From JAXGPL01 sp040766985 (GTDB lineage: Bacteria; Bacillota; Sulfobacillia; JAUYEG01), in the NCBI GenBank assembly GCA_040766985.1, contig JAXGPL010000017.1, forward strand, positions 1 to 56,191: a stretch of 56,191 nt of DNA, given 5' to 3'. Positions 32,922-42,715 of this stretch are shown here, in pieces. The notes under the pieces were generated by a model. That model was not told the origin of the DNA and searched no databases. It was given only the letters and a program-made list of their open reading frames with translations. Within the stretch, counting starts at the first letter, position 1, and every line of letters begins with the position of its first letter. A program made the position numbers and the translations under genes.

Positions 32922-35900
32922 TCACCGGCTGCCTCTGCTCTTGGCCCGCAGGGCCTCGCGCAACGCCGCCTGCTCCTCGCGCCAGGTAAACGGACAACTC
33001 CCAGCGGCATCGGAGGACGTCACCTCCAGCGCCGGCGCGTATGGTATCTCAAGTTGCCCACGCCACGCTCCAAAACCCGGGGCCTCGATGGTTAGCTCGA
33101 CTGCCTCGCCGGCAACCGGCTTCCTTCCAAGCATATTCTCGCCAAACCGGCAAAGGCCGCCTTCAGTGTGGGTAACCCGTCTTCCCAATACGATCTCAGC
33201 ATCCGTGGGGACGAGGCTTTCCCGCCCGTAAACCTTGAGCAGCGGAAGCCCCTTTGGCCCGCCGGGGCGGTATCCATGCCCGGTGAGGCTGGGCGCAACC
33301 ACGGCCATGACCTCGGCCGACTCGACTTCCAGGTAAAAGGGCATCATCGCCAGGGGCAGCATCGTCGCGGCATCCCTGATGATAATCTCGGCCCTGTGCA
33401 CGCCGTGCGCCCCGGCGGGTACGGGCAGGTCGAGAGTAACGCTACGCGTTCTCGCCTGCGACAACGGCGCGGCGGCCTGGGCGAGGATCATTGTGCCCGC
33501 GGGCCAGCGCGTCACCGCCAGGGCGACACCATAGCGCTCGCCCCTGACCTGGCCCTCGGCAACCAGCGCGTACTGCCCGGCCTCGGGCTGCCACAGCAGC
33601 AGCCGCTCCGAGGTGTAACCGCTGCGTCTGGAGGTACCGGCGTCCAGCCAATTGCCCTCCGCCCCGCCCTGCAGGTAGTAGAGGAAGAGGTCGGCGTCGC
33701 CCGGGGCCAGCCCGCGCAGGCTGACCTCCATGATCCCCGTGCCACGCGCAACCGCCGGCGGCATCCAAATCCGGCTTGACGTGCCGGTTACGTCGTCGAC
33801 GTACCAGTCTGTCAAGGGTTCCGCCCCCGGCGCGAGCCAACCGTAGGCCTCGATGAACAGGTCGACGGTATTGGGCGGAAGGTCTATCTCCACGGTCACA
33901 CTCTGCGCCGACGGAGAAGCCCCGTAGAGGACGCGCGCACGCTGTGGGCTGACTTTTGGGCCGAGGCCCGTGGCCGTGAGCGTAATCTGATACGACGAAA
34001 CCCCGCCTACATCCGGCGCACCCCAGATGATGATTTCCCAGACTCCGGGCGGGGGGTTGGCCACGGTGAAGGTTTCCGCCGAACGGCGCGGTCCGGCGCC
34101 GAGCACCCCGGACTCCGCCACGAGGTGTCCGGTCGGCGAGTAGAGGTAGGCCTCGACGGCGCCTGATTCGGGATTGGCGAGGGCAACGGTCAGGTTGATC
34201 TGGCCGCACCCGTCGGGCACCTCGATGTACTGCCGTGACATCTGGCCGGTCTGGACGTTCCCGTAAAGCCCCAAAGAGGCCGACGACGCCCTGTCCAGCC
34301 GTTCCTCGCGGGGGAGGTGGGCGACCATCGCGCCGAGCAGTTCGCCGGTATCGAGATCCCGCGCGACGATCAGATCGTAGAGGGCGTCACGCCCGGCAAC
34401 GAGGCTGGTGCCCGGCTGGAGCCGCAACTCGCGGTCCAGTCCGGCCGGAAGGACCACGGATTCGAGGCCCGGCACAAGACTCCCTGAGGTCGAATCGATG
34501 CTGACCCGCAGCAACTCGCCCCCGGTGTTGACGAGCGACAGGAACCAGTCTGCGGCATCCCGCTCCGAATAGCGGCGGTCCCAGAGTTGCGGTGAACGGG
34601 TTGCCACCAGGCTGACCCTCCCGGGGCGCCCCCGAGGCAGCAATTGCTCAGCCGCGCCGGCGGCGTCAAGAACGCCGAATCCCTGCTCGGCGTATGACAC
34701 CCCGGCCAGCGGGCGCGCCCCGGCGGCTAACGCCCGGACCACGTCGGGCGGCTTGACCTCCTTGCCCGAGCGGCACCCGTAGTCGATGAGCAGCGCGGCG
34801 GCACCGGCGGCGTGCGGAGCCGCCATGCTGGTCCCCTCGTACATCTCGTACCCGTCCGCGCTGACGACCTGCGGTACGCTCGAAACCGCGGCCGCCGGCG
34901 CCAGCAGAAGCGGCGCGACGCCGCCTGACGCCGCCGGACCGCAGCTGTTGTAGAGCCACACGGTGTCGCGGTCGACGTCGTAACCCAGAAGGCGCGGCCA
35001 CATTTCCCGGGAAACATACCCCCCGATCGGGACAAGGACGTCTTCGTTGGGTGATGACGCCGCCGTCGAGAGGCCCGGCCCGGAATTGCCGCCCGCGATG
35101 AAGACCAACATGCCGTAGGACTCGGCAACCGCCGCGATGGACTCGTATTCTTCCTGGACGGCCGACCCCGGAGCCTCGATCGCGAGGACGCACACATCGG
35201 CGCCGTTCCTTGCCGCGTATTCGACACCCGCACGGATGTCGTCCCACGTACCGCTGCCATCTGCCCCCAGAGCCTTAACGGCTATCAACTGCGCCCCGGG
35301 CGCCATCCCCGGCGCTCCGCCGGAACCAAGGGTCCCTGCGGAGTCGTGGCCGACGGCTACCCCGGCAACGTGCGTGCCGTGGCCGTTGGCGTCAAAGGCG
35401 AGGGTGGCATGCGTCCCGAGGCGGTCGACCGCCGCGAGTGCAACCCCTAGGCCTGTCTCGCCTGCTTCCGTGCGAAAGGCCGTCCAGCCGCCGTCGTCGC
35501 GAAAGGCGTAGAGCGGTGTTTCGTCGCGCAGATCCCGGTCGCCGTCGGTGTCGAGCAGAGCGACATTGTACACCCCAGGGACGTTGACATCCACCAGCAC
35601 CAGGGCGAACTGGTCATTGGCTGAACCGTTGCCGTTGAGGTCGATCCCCGGCCTGTGCTCGCCATGAAGCAGGGCTTCATCGACAACGCCGCTGCGGTAG
35701 ACCCCGCTTCGCGAACCATAGGCGCCAAGACGGACCGGGCCCAAGCGTGTGGCAACGGACCCTCCAAACGACGTAGCGGTGAACAGCGTGTCCACCCGGC
35801 CCTCGCCGGTGATGTCGACCCAGTCGACGATCTTGCGTCGCCCGTCACCGGTCGTCTGAAGGATTTCGTGACTGGGATCCACGCCTGTGTCGACGACGGC

Positions 35901-37583
35901 TACCGTGACCCCGCCGCCGTCGGCGCCAAAGGCCGTCCAAAGCAGCGGCGCGCCTGTCGCGGCGACGGACAGCCCGACATCCCCGGTGTCATCGCCCGAC
36001 ACGGCCAGGGCAATCGACGGAATGCCGCCGGAACCCGCCGGGTCGAATTCCGCCGGCGGGGTGGTACGAAGGGGCGCAGCAGGCCACGCCCTGACGGCTT
36101 CCGCCGCCCACCCCTCCTCTGGGCCGCCGGCCTCGCCGCCGGGGGGCGGAGTAGCCGCCTGCCCGGATCGAGGCCAGGCCTCGGCATACCCGAAGGTGTC
36201 CGGGGCGTCGAGGGGGGCGGCCAGGACAACCTCCATCCCGGCGAGGATCGCCTCCGGTGACTCAGCGGCCCCGTTCACAAAGGTCCTTGCCGCCGCGTTG
36301 AGAAAGACGCGCTTTGGCTCAGGGGTGAGCACATCTAGGGCAAACCGCCCGTCGCCGGCGCCGCCGGCCCCGCTGACCACGCCTGAAACAGCCACCCGCA
36401 CGGCATCGATATACAGGGCTTCACCGGAAAGCGGGTCCAACTGGACGTAGGCCCGGTCTCCCAGCCTCAGGCCGCCGAGCGAGGAAGGTGCTCCGTGCCG
36501 CACGATCACCGCACCCCTACCGGCCTTGACGGTCAGGGGACCGTCGGCGGTTTCCAGGGCAATGGCGCCGTCTCCGGCGAAGACCCCGGTAACGTTGCCC
36601 AGGAGGTCCCAGGACAGGGCCAAGACGCAAAGGGCCGGAGCCGTGACTCCGTCAAGGCGGGACACCTGGCCGAGGACGATCAGGATCCTGTCGCCCGCGA
36701 CCAGGTCGGACGGACTGGCAAGCGCGCCGTTGCGCAGCCACCGTGTGGCCGGGACTGTCTTGACGGTCAGCTTGGAGTCGGACCCGGAAGGCCACCCCCA
36801 GACCCGGTCGAGCAGGACGTCGCCGTTCTGGGTGACCCCGGCGAATCGTCCGCCGATGTCGTACAACACTGCGAGCCGGTCCAGCGTCCGCGCGATCAGC
36901 ACTGCTGCTTCGGCTCTGGTGACCGCAGCCTGGGGGCGGAGTGTGGCATCTTGGTAGCCGTGCAGCAGGCCGCGTTGTACGGCGAGGGCGAGGTACGCCA
37001 TGCCCCACTCGGGCACATCCGCGTCGTCCGCATATCCCGCCAGGATCTCCGCGGCAGCGGCAGCGGAAAAGCCCTGGACTTCCCCCTCCCAGCCAAGGGC
37101 CCTGACCAGCACCGTCGCGACCTGCGCGCGGTTCATCCCCTCATCGGGAGCGAAGAGCCCGCCTCCGTATCCCCGCACCAGTCCCTGCTCCAATGCGGAG
37201 GCGACCCATCCGCGGGCCCAGTGGCCGGGGAGGTCGGTAAAAACGCCGGGGAACGGCTGGAGCATCTCGGCGATCGCGCTGCCCCCCAGGCCTGCAACAG
37301 CGAGCTTAGCGAACTGCGCGCGGGTCAAGGTGTCGCCCGGACGAAAGAGACCTCCCGGAAACCCCGCGACTACTCCCTTTGCTGCCAGCAGCGTGATTGA
37401 GGGTTCGGCCCAGTGGCCCGAGGTATCCGCAAACGCAAGTGCGGGAGTGGCGGCCTCGGCGCTACGCGCTCGAACGCCCGGCCATGGGGCTAAACTAAGG
37501 CCCAGCACCGACGCTGCAAGTACGACACAAGTCAGACGGCGCGCTATCGCCCGGATCGGGCGGGGTATCGACGAGAGGTTCAC
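32922..37583 (-). CDS. Surface-anchored S8 subtilase, SLH domains plus tripeptidyl-peptidase-II-like catalytic domain
   Basis: 1553 residues. Signal peptide (1-45); three SLH domains (about 50-95, 110-165, 180-235; e.g. FADTSGHWAEPSITLLAAKGVV) that would bind wall polymers; a 300-residue beta-rich region; then a subtilase with catalytic Asp565 (VAVVDTGVDPSH), His735 (GHGTHVAGVA), Asn in IAGGNSGPG and Ser919 (GTSMAAPHAAG). The 170-residue Asp-His insert and text such as GRRKIVDWVDITGEGRVDT and NSGPGLSTAASS resemble tripeptidyl-peptidase II. About 600 C-terminal residues form beta domains, including a pre-peptidase-like one. GTG at 37581-37583, GGAGG 7 bases upstream. Confidence 0.9.
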   Translation of the reverse strand: MNLSSIPRPIRAIARRLTCVVLAASVLGLSLAPWPGVRARSAEAATPALAFADTSGHWAEPSITLLAAKGVVAGFPGGLFRPGDTLTRAQFAKLAVAGLGGSAIAEMLQPFPGVFTDLPGHWARGWVASALEQGLVRGYGGGLFAPDEGMNRAQVATVLVRALGWEGEVQGFSAAAAAEILAGYADDADVPEWGMAYLALAVQRGLLHGYQDATLRPQAAVTRAEAAVLIARTLDRLAVLYDIGGRFAGVTQNGDVLLDRVWGWPSGSDSKLTVKTVPATRWLRNGALASPSDLVAGDRILIVLGQVSRLDGVTAPALCVLALSWDLLGNVTGVFAGDGAIALETADGPLTVKAGRGAVIVRHGAPSSLGGLRLGDRAYVQLDPLSGEALYIDAVRVAVSGVVSGAGGAGDGRFALDVLTPEPKRVFLNAAARTFVNGAAESPEAILAGMEVVLAAPLDAPDTFGYAEAWPRSGQAATPPPGGEAGGPEEGWAAEAVRAWPAAPLRTTPPAEFDPAGSGGIPSIALAVSGDDTGDVGLSVAATGAPLLWTAFGADGGGVTVAVVDTGVDPSHEILQTTGDGRRKIVDWVDITGEGRVDTLFTATSFGGSVATRLGPVRLGAYGSRSGVYRSGVVDEALLHGEHRPGIDLNGNGSANDQFALVLVDVNVPGVYNVALLDTDGDRDLRDETPLYAFRDDGGWTAFRTEAGETGLGVALAAVDRLGTHATLAFDANGHGTHVAGVAVGHDSAGTLGSGGAPGMAPGAQLIAVKALGADGSGTWDDIRAGVEYAARNGADVCVLAIEAPGSAVQEEYESIAAVAESYGMLVFIAGGNSGPGLSTAASSPNEDVLVPIGGYVSREMWPRLLGYDVDRDTVWLYNSCGPAASGGVAPLLLAPAAAVSSVPQVVSADGYEMYEGTSMAAPHAAGAAALLIDYGCRSGKEVKPPDVVRALAAGARPLAGVSYAEQGFGVLDAAGAAEQLLPRGRPGRVSLVATRSPQLWDRRYSERDAADWFLSLVNTGGELLRVSIDSTSGSLVPGLESVVLPAGLDRELRLQPGTSLVAGRDALYDLIVARDLDTGELLGAMVAHLPREERLDRASSASLGLYGNVQTGQMSRQYIEVPDGCGQINLTVALANPESGAVEAYLYSPTGHLVAESGVLGAGPRRSAETFTVANPPPGVWEIIIWGAPDVGGVSSYQITLTATGLGPKVSPQRARVLYGASPSAQSVTVEIDLPPNTVDLFIEAYGWLAPGAEPLTDWYVDDVTGTSSRIWMPPAVARGTGIMEVSLRGLAPGDADLFLYYLQGGAEGNWLDAGTSRRSGYTSERLLLWQPEAGQYALVAEGQVRGERYGVALAVTRWPAGTMILAQAAAPLSQARTRSVTLDLPVPAGAHGVHRAEIIIRDAATMLPLAMMPFYLEVESAEVMAVVAPSLTGHGYRPGGPKGLPLLKVYGRESLVPTDAEIVLGRRVTHTEGGLCRFGENMLGRKPVAGEAVELTIEAPGFGAWRGQLEIPYAPALEVTSSDAAGSCPFTWREEQAALREALRAKSRGSR

Positions 37584-37700
37584 GACTATGCCTCCGAAGT
37601 GAATTGGGTGACCCTGATGGACGTCCCGGTTCCCATGCCTTTTCGACAGCAATGGTGACATTCCTACGGGATACTGGAAGAACCTTGGTGCTGCCAGCAG

Positions 37701-39095
37701 TTACCGGACGTACAGGGGACGCAGGTCGAAGAATTGCACTTTGTTGGTCGAGGGGGCGTCGTAGTCAAGCGGCATCGTGTTCACGACAACGCAGGTCCCG
37801 CCGTCCGCGGAAACCAGAATGTCGGCGTTGGGACCGAACCCGCATCGCGCCTGGTAGGTACCCGACCCGTCAAACCACAACAGGTTGTGCTCTTCGATGT
37901 GGCCCGAATCGGGGTCTCTGGCCGCGGCGTAGTCAACCAAGAGCCCGCCGTCGTCCGGCAGGAAGCGGACCCAAGTGATGAACTGGCTCGTGACGTTCTC
38001 GACCGGCTCGAAGAAGGTCTGCCGGATCACGCGGCCGGTGCTGCCCTCCAGCAGGACAAACCCGTTCTCCAGGCCGACGTTGTAGGCCGCGACATACCGC
38101 CCGTCGGGGCTCACGGTCAAGCTGTTGGACCCACCGACCGGGATCTTGGTCTGCCAGACCAATTCGCCATCGGTACCAAAGCGGTACACGCTGCTGTCGG
38201 CGCCGAGCGTCGCTCCATAGACGGCATCGCCGGCCGGCGCGAGCTTGATCGTCGTAAACTCGGGGATCATCTTGACCTGCCCAACCGCTTTGCCGGCCGG
38301 GGAAATGAGCCTGATGTTCTGGGGATCGACCACAAGGGCGTGCCCGGAAGGGGACGCCTGCAGGGACGCCTCCTGGCTCACGGACACGAGGCCGATTTCG
38401 CGTCCCGTTTGGGTTTCCACTAAGAACAGCTGCCTCCGTCCCCGGTCGATGCCGAAAACGCGCGAGCCGTCGGCGTTTGGTTTTAGGCAAACCGAACACG
38501 ACGCCGTCCGGGTCCACAGGCCCTCGCCCACGACCGAGTAGACATAGAGGTTGCCACTGTTGCTATACGTAAAGGCCGAGACCGCGAAAACCGGCGCCGG
38601 CCCCACCGTCCACCTCGATTGTGCGGTACTGCGAGCGGTCGTACGACTTGGTCCACATCTCCTTGCCGTCAGCGGTGTACGCGATCGCCGACCACTTCGT
38701 GCTGGTCTTGACGCTGCCGTAAGAACGGCCGACCGGCGGGTATCGCCCGTCGCTTGACAGGGCCGCAACCACTGGCGGTCGTACTCGTGGGTCCACTCGG
38801 GTTGAAGGCCTGCCGGCATCCTGTCGCCCAGGGAAACCTTGACCACCGGGGCGGGGGCGCCCGGCGTTCCGCCGGCCTGCCTGCCTCCACGGTTACGCGC
38901 TTCGCCAGTCCCCGGCATTATGCACCCGGCCTGGGATACCGCCAGCATCGCGGCGAGCACCGCAATGCAAACCCGCACCACCTTCGAGGTGATGGAGCGA
39001 TCCAAAGACCTCCGACGGCGGGAACAAATCACGCGGGCAGGCATACCCCCTGGCTGTCGCATTACGGAAAGGATTGTCGGACTTCCCCCTCCCAA
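37701..39095 (-). CDS. Lipoprotein with beta-propeller-like repeats, internal compensated frameshift
   Basis: 464 residues. The lipobox is SQAG-C about residue 58 (VLAAMLAVSQAGCIMPG), after a long basic N-terminus; TTG start at 39093-39095 behind AGGAG. The C-terminal two thirds have WD/PQQ-like strands (LYVYSVVGEGLWTRT, GGSNSLTVSPDGRYVAAYNV, WVRFLPDDGGLLVDYA). Residues from about 110 to 165 are Arg/Ser-rich nonsense; the alternative frame at 38600-38775 reads VVAALSSDGRYPPVGRSYGS and YTADGKEMWTKSYDRSQYRT, which fits the propeller. Two cancelling indels are inferred. No function is known. Neighbours are surface proteins. Confidence 0.8.
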   Translation of the reverse strand: MGGGSPTILSVMRQPGGMPARVICSRRRRSLDRSITSKVVRVCIAVLAAMLAVSQAGCIMPGTGEARNRGGRQAGGTPGAPAPVVKVSLGDRMPAGLQPEWTHEYDRQWLRPCQATGDTRRSAVLTAASRPARSGRRSRTPLTARRCGPSRTTARSTAQSRWTVGPAPVFAVSAFTYSNSGNLYVYSVVGEGLWTRTASCSVCLKPNADGSRVFGIDRGRRQLFLVETQTGREIGLVSVSQEASLQASPSGHALVVDPQNIRLISPAGKAVGQVKMIPEFTTIKLAPAGDAVYGATLGADSSVYRFGTDGELVWQTKIPVGGSNSLTVSPDGRYVAAYNVGLENGFVLLEGSTGRVIRQTFFEPVENVTSQFITWVRFLPDDGGLLVDYAAARDPDSGHIEEHNLLWFDGSGTYQARCGFGPNADILVSADGGTCVVVNTMPLDYDAPSTNKVQFFDLRPLYVR

Positions 39096-39149
39096 GATGA
39101 ATCTCCTGCTACCTTAGTCGAAGAAGGCGCACGATTGTCTTAGGCGCAA

Positions 39150-39190
39150 AGAAAAGCCGGGCCGCGGGGGACCGCCCCCGCCGGCTCGGC
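39150..39190 (-). terminator. Probable terminator of the acidic SLH protein gene
   Basis: GC-rich imperfect stem (GCCGGCGGGGGCGG / CCCCCGCGGCCCGGC) followed on the minus strand by TTTTCTTTG, 53 bases after the stop at 39243. Confidence 0.75.
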
Positions 39191-39242
39191 CAATTGCGGA
39201 TCAAGGGGTGCACACGGCAGGCTCGGGCCTGCTATCTATATG

Positions 39243-40729
39243 TTACTCGGCTAGTATCTCGATCCTGACGACAACGCCGTCGACGACCGTTATCTCGCAG
39301 CGCTCGTCCTCCAACGCGTCTGCCACATCGTCGTCCCAGTCGACGGCGTGACCCTCCGCGTCCTCAATTTCCACATCGTCCGCCACGCCGTAGGTCGTCG
39401 TCTCATCGTCGGGATCCTCGCCGTCGGCCTCGTCGGGGTCGAAGGTGATCTCCGAGCCGGTCATGTTCACATCCGTGATGACGCCGTCAAGGACGAGAAC
39501 CTGCTCTTTGATCGAATCCGCACGACCACGTCGTTGACGATCCTGATCTCGACGGTCCTGCCCTCAAGTACGGCCTCGACGTCCTCGTCCCATTCGATGG
39601 TGTGCCCGCCCTTATCCCTGACCACGACATCGTCCGCCACCTCATAGTCGGTGGTTTCGTCGTCGGGTTCGTCTTCTTCATCCTCGGCGGGGTCGAAGGT
39701 GATCTCCATCTCATCAACCCAGACTGCGGTGATGACTCCTTGCAGTACGGCGATCTCGTCCTCGTCATCTTCCTCGGTCTCGGCCTGAATGCAGACCACG
39801 CCTGAGTCGTTCACATAGAGCTTGACCTTCATGCCGAGAGCAAGGTCCTCAAACTCGGCGAGCTGCCCGTCTATCTTGACCACGCAGCCGTCTGCAACAT
39901 CAAACGTCTCGTCGTCCTCCGAGCCCTGCTCTTCATCCTCGGCGATGGTGATCGTCTCGTCACCCAGCCCAACGATCACGCCGACGTACCTTGAAGTCCA
40001 CTTGGGACCGATCCAGTCCTCGGCGCCGTCCAGAAGCTTACACGCCTCCGCCCTGGTGACCGGCTTGTTGGGCTGGAAAGTCTGGTTCGTGTAACCGGAA
40101 ACCCAGCCTTCATCGAGCGCAATCTTCAGGTAGCCGAGAGCCCAGTCTCCGATGGCCCTGTGGTCCCGGAACATCGCGGCGATCTCTGCGCGCAGCGCCG
40201 CCAGTTCAGCCGGTGTATCGACCAGCGCTTGCGCCTCGTCCTCTTGCCCTGCCCCGCGAACCAGCAATACCACAAACTCGATCCTGGTGACGGGTTTGTT
40301 CGGGTTGAAGGCCTGGCCTTTGCCGGTCATCTCACCAAGCATCAGGCGGATGTTGCTGCACACGCGGATATGGTTCCTCGCCCAGAGAGGCAGGTCGTCC
40401 TCGTCGCAGAACTTGGCCTGCCACGGTGGTCCGTCGCCCTCCGCCTGGTCCTCAAGGCCCAGTGCCCGGCAGAACATCATGGCCGCCTGAGCACGGTTCA
40501 TCTGGCCGTCGGGGTCAAACGTCCCGTCGCCGAATCCCGTCATGATCCTCGCGCCGACCATCTTCATGATATGCCACTGGGCCCAGCAACCCTCCAGATC
40601 CTTGAAGGGGTTGCCCTTGGCCTTGCCGTTGCTGTTGCCCTTGCCCTTGCCCGCAGCCAGAGCCGGGGTAGCGAGTGCCGCCACCAAGACTATGGCCAAC
40701 AGGATCAGGCCGATCCGTCTCCTTCTCAT
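39243..40729 (-). CDS. SLH-domain protein with acidic C-terminal repeats (one frameshift)
   Basis: Signal peptide (MRRRRIGLILLAIVLVAALA), a short Gly/Lys/Asn-rich stretch, then three SLH domains (about 42-92, 106-160, 187-240; e.g. MTGFGDGTFDPDGQMNRAQA). The C-terminus is very acidic and contains two copies of a unit reading VLQGVITAVWVDEMEITFDP / VLDGVITDVNMTGSEITFDP followed by EDEPDDETTDYEVADDV-like text and VVVRI. The frame changes near 39520, just before the second copy, so the continuous frame ends at 39467 while the repeat continues to 39243. Probably wall-associated and cation-binding (inferred from acidity). ATG at 40727-40729 with GGAGGAG upstream. Confidence 0.85.
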
Positions 40730-40848
40730 TGCTCAGTTCTCCTCCTCCGGTGCCCGTCCTTGGGACGGAATTGCCCCTTGCCCCCCGTCATGGATAGGTT
40801 TCGCCGCGGTCGCCGCCTTTTGGTCGGTACCGGTGCGGATGGCAAGAA

Positions 40849-40888
40849 AGAGGACAGCCCCCAAGTGTTGCCAACCGGGGGCTGTCCT
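40849..40888 (-). terminator. Terminator of ctpA
   Basis: Perfect stem GGACAGCCCCC / GGGGGCTGTCC around a 16-base loop, followed on the minus strand by TCTTTCTTG. It lies 50 bases after the ctpA stop. Confidence 0.85.
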
Positions 40889-40937
40889 GATTTGCCACGT
40901 GAGCATGCCGCAAGGCGGCAACCTTGGGCGCTTCGGC

Positions 40938-42339
40938 CTAGGGCGTCGCTCCCAGGATCTCCAGCGCCTTATCCAGCTGGCGGTCATGGCCTGTGTTCAT
41001 AAGCTCCTGCGCGGCCTGGTTGAGTAGTGACGCCGTGTTGGCGTCCACAACGCCGGTTGAAGCGATGCCCTTGCCGGCCTGGAAACCCTTGACCGCGTTG
41101 ACCGACGGCAGACCGTACACGCCGTCCGCTTCGGTTGTAAGGCCGAGGAACATCAGGACCTTCTCAACCTCCATGACGTCAAGCCCGACGCGCATGTGCC
41201 TGATCTCCCGGTACCATTCAACGTACGGCGCGCTGCCGCCGGTGATCTCTTCTTCAACGATGTGTTGCGGCATGATCCCATTGCCGTCGAGGGCCGTCCC
41301 GTGTGGGGTGTAATAGTGGGCGGTCGTCAGCCGCAGTCCGCCGCCGTTTGAGAACTTCCAGACGTTCTGGATCGCGCCCTTGCCGTAGGTCTTGGTGCCG
41401 ACGATCTGGCCCGTGGCGTTGTCTTTGATGGCGCCCGCGACGATCTCCGAAGCGCTGGCGGTACCGCTGTTGACGAGCACGACCAGCGGCAGGCCGACGA
41501 AGCTCTTACCGTCGGCGGTGTAGACCTGGGGGTCTCCGGACTTGCTGGCGATCGAGAGGATCGTCTGATTGCCCCTCACGAAGCGCGAGGCGACGCTGAG
41601 GGCCTGGTTGAGCAGCCCGCCCCCGTTGTTGCGAAGGTCAAGAATTAGAGACTTGGCCCCGGCCGCGCGCAACGCGGCGATAGCGTCATCAAGCTCCTCG
41701 GTGGCGTTATCGTTGAATGTGGTTAGTTGGACGTAACCGACATTCCCGGCAAGAAGCTCGAATTCAACAGGGTTGACCTCAATCAACGCCCGCTCAAGCA
41801 CGAACTCCATGATTCCGGGCACACCCGCGCGGATAATACCCAGCTTGACCGTTGTGCCAGGGTCACCACGCAACCGGTTGGAGGCCGTGTTGCTGTCGAT
41901 GCCCCGGAAATCCTCGCCGTCGACTGTCGCAATCTTGTCGCCGGCCTTGAGCCCGGCCCTGTCCGCCGGCGTACCCTTGATGGGGGCAATGATGACTATG
42001 TACCCGTCCTCAGCGCTGTCGATGTAGATGCCAAGCCCGCCGAAGCTGCCGCCCAGGCTCGACATCAGCGCCTGGTACTCATCGGCGTTGAGGTATTCGG
42101 AGTAGGGGTCGCCGAGACCGTCGACGATGCCCTTCGCCGCTCCCGTCGAGCAAGGTCTTTGTGGTGTATGTACCGGGGTAATACCGCTCAATGAAGTTGA
42201 GGCACAGGTCGAGCAGGCTGAAATCGCGGGTGGATGCGCCTGACGCAGCCGATGGAGTCAGGAGCGTGCCGAGGACTGCCACCACCGTCAAAATGCAAAT
42301 CAGGCCGCCAAGAGCCTTACTGCGTTTGGGTGTAATCAA
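40938..42339 (-). CDS. ctpA: CtpA/CtpB-type S41 protease with PDZ and peptidoglycan-binding domains (N-terminal frameshift)
   Basis: Secreted C-terminal processing protease. The N-terminus, read from TTG 42337-42339 (GGAGGTG upstream), has a signal peptide (ALGGLICILTVVAVLGTLL) and FSLLDLCLNFIERYY. The frame changes near 42140 and continues with GIVDGLGDPYSEYL, a PDZ domain (GGLGIYIDSAEDGYIVIIAP) and the S41 core: LILDLRNNGGGLL, NSGTASASEIVAGAIKD (catalytic Ser) and GTKTYGKGAIQ (Lys). A C-terminal peptidoglycan-binding-1-like segment (VNAVKGFQAGKGIASTGVVD) follows. In spore formers such proteases process sporulation or wall proteins. Without the indel the product would be about 467 residues. 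Confidence 0.88.
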
Positions 42340-42498
42340 TGGAGCACCTCCAAGTGTTTGCAGCGGTGGAGCCAAGACCTGCTCTAGCAGTTAGAAAGTG
42401 CTGAGGCAGGGGTGGGCTTCCACGACAGGGTCATCGTCTCCTTCTGTTATCGGCAGCCGGTGTCCAGATAATGAACAGCAAGATAGTCCGGTGAAGTG

Positions 42499-42529
42499 GT
42501 CTGCCGCCGGCTCGTGGCCGGCGGCAGAC
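42499..42529. terminator. Strong GC hairpin, possible terminator after the MFS gene
   Basis: Stem GTCTGCCGCCGGC / GCCGGCGGCAGAC with a 5-base loop. No T-run on either side, so intrinsic termination is not assured. Confidence 0.4.
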
Positions 42530-42691
42530 GACACTCCCCGTGCTGTTGACCACCTACGGGCTGCGGATCTCAAGCGTCCCGCCATCGAGTGTGACCGTCA
42601 TCGAGTTTGCTCCGTCTCCGATCCGCCCGGCGGCCTGGTAATGCAGCCGGGTGTCGCCGTTGGTTTCATGGCTAGGCTTCGGTGGGTGGTG

Positions 42692-42715
42692 CACCAGTGA
42701 ATTGGTGCACTGGTG
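42692..42715. repeat. Inverted repeat CACCAGTG-N8-CACTGGTG
   Basis: Perfect 8-base arms at 42692-42699 and 42708-42715, separated by AATTGGTG; the loop itself partly repeats the arm. Located 43 bases downstream of the MFS stop codon. Confidence 0.6.
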
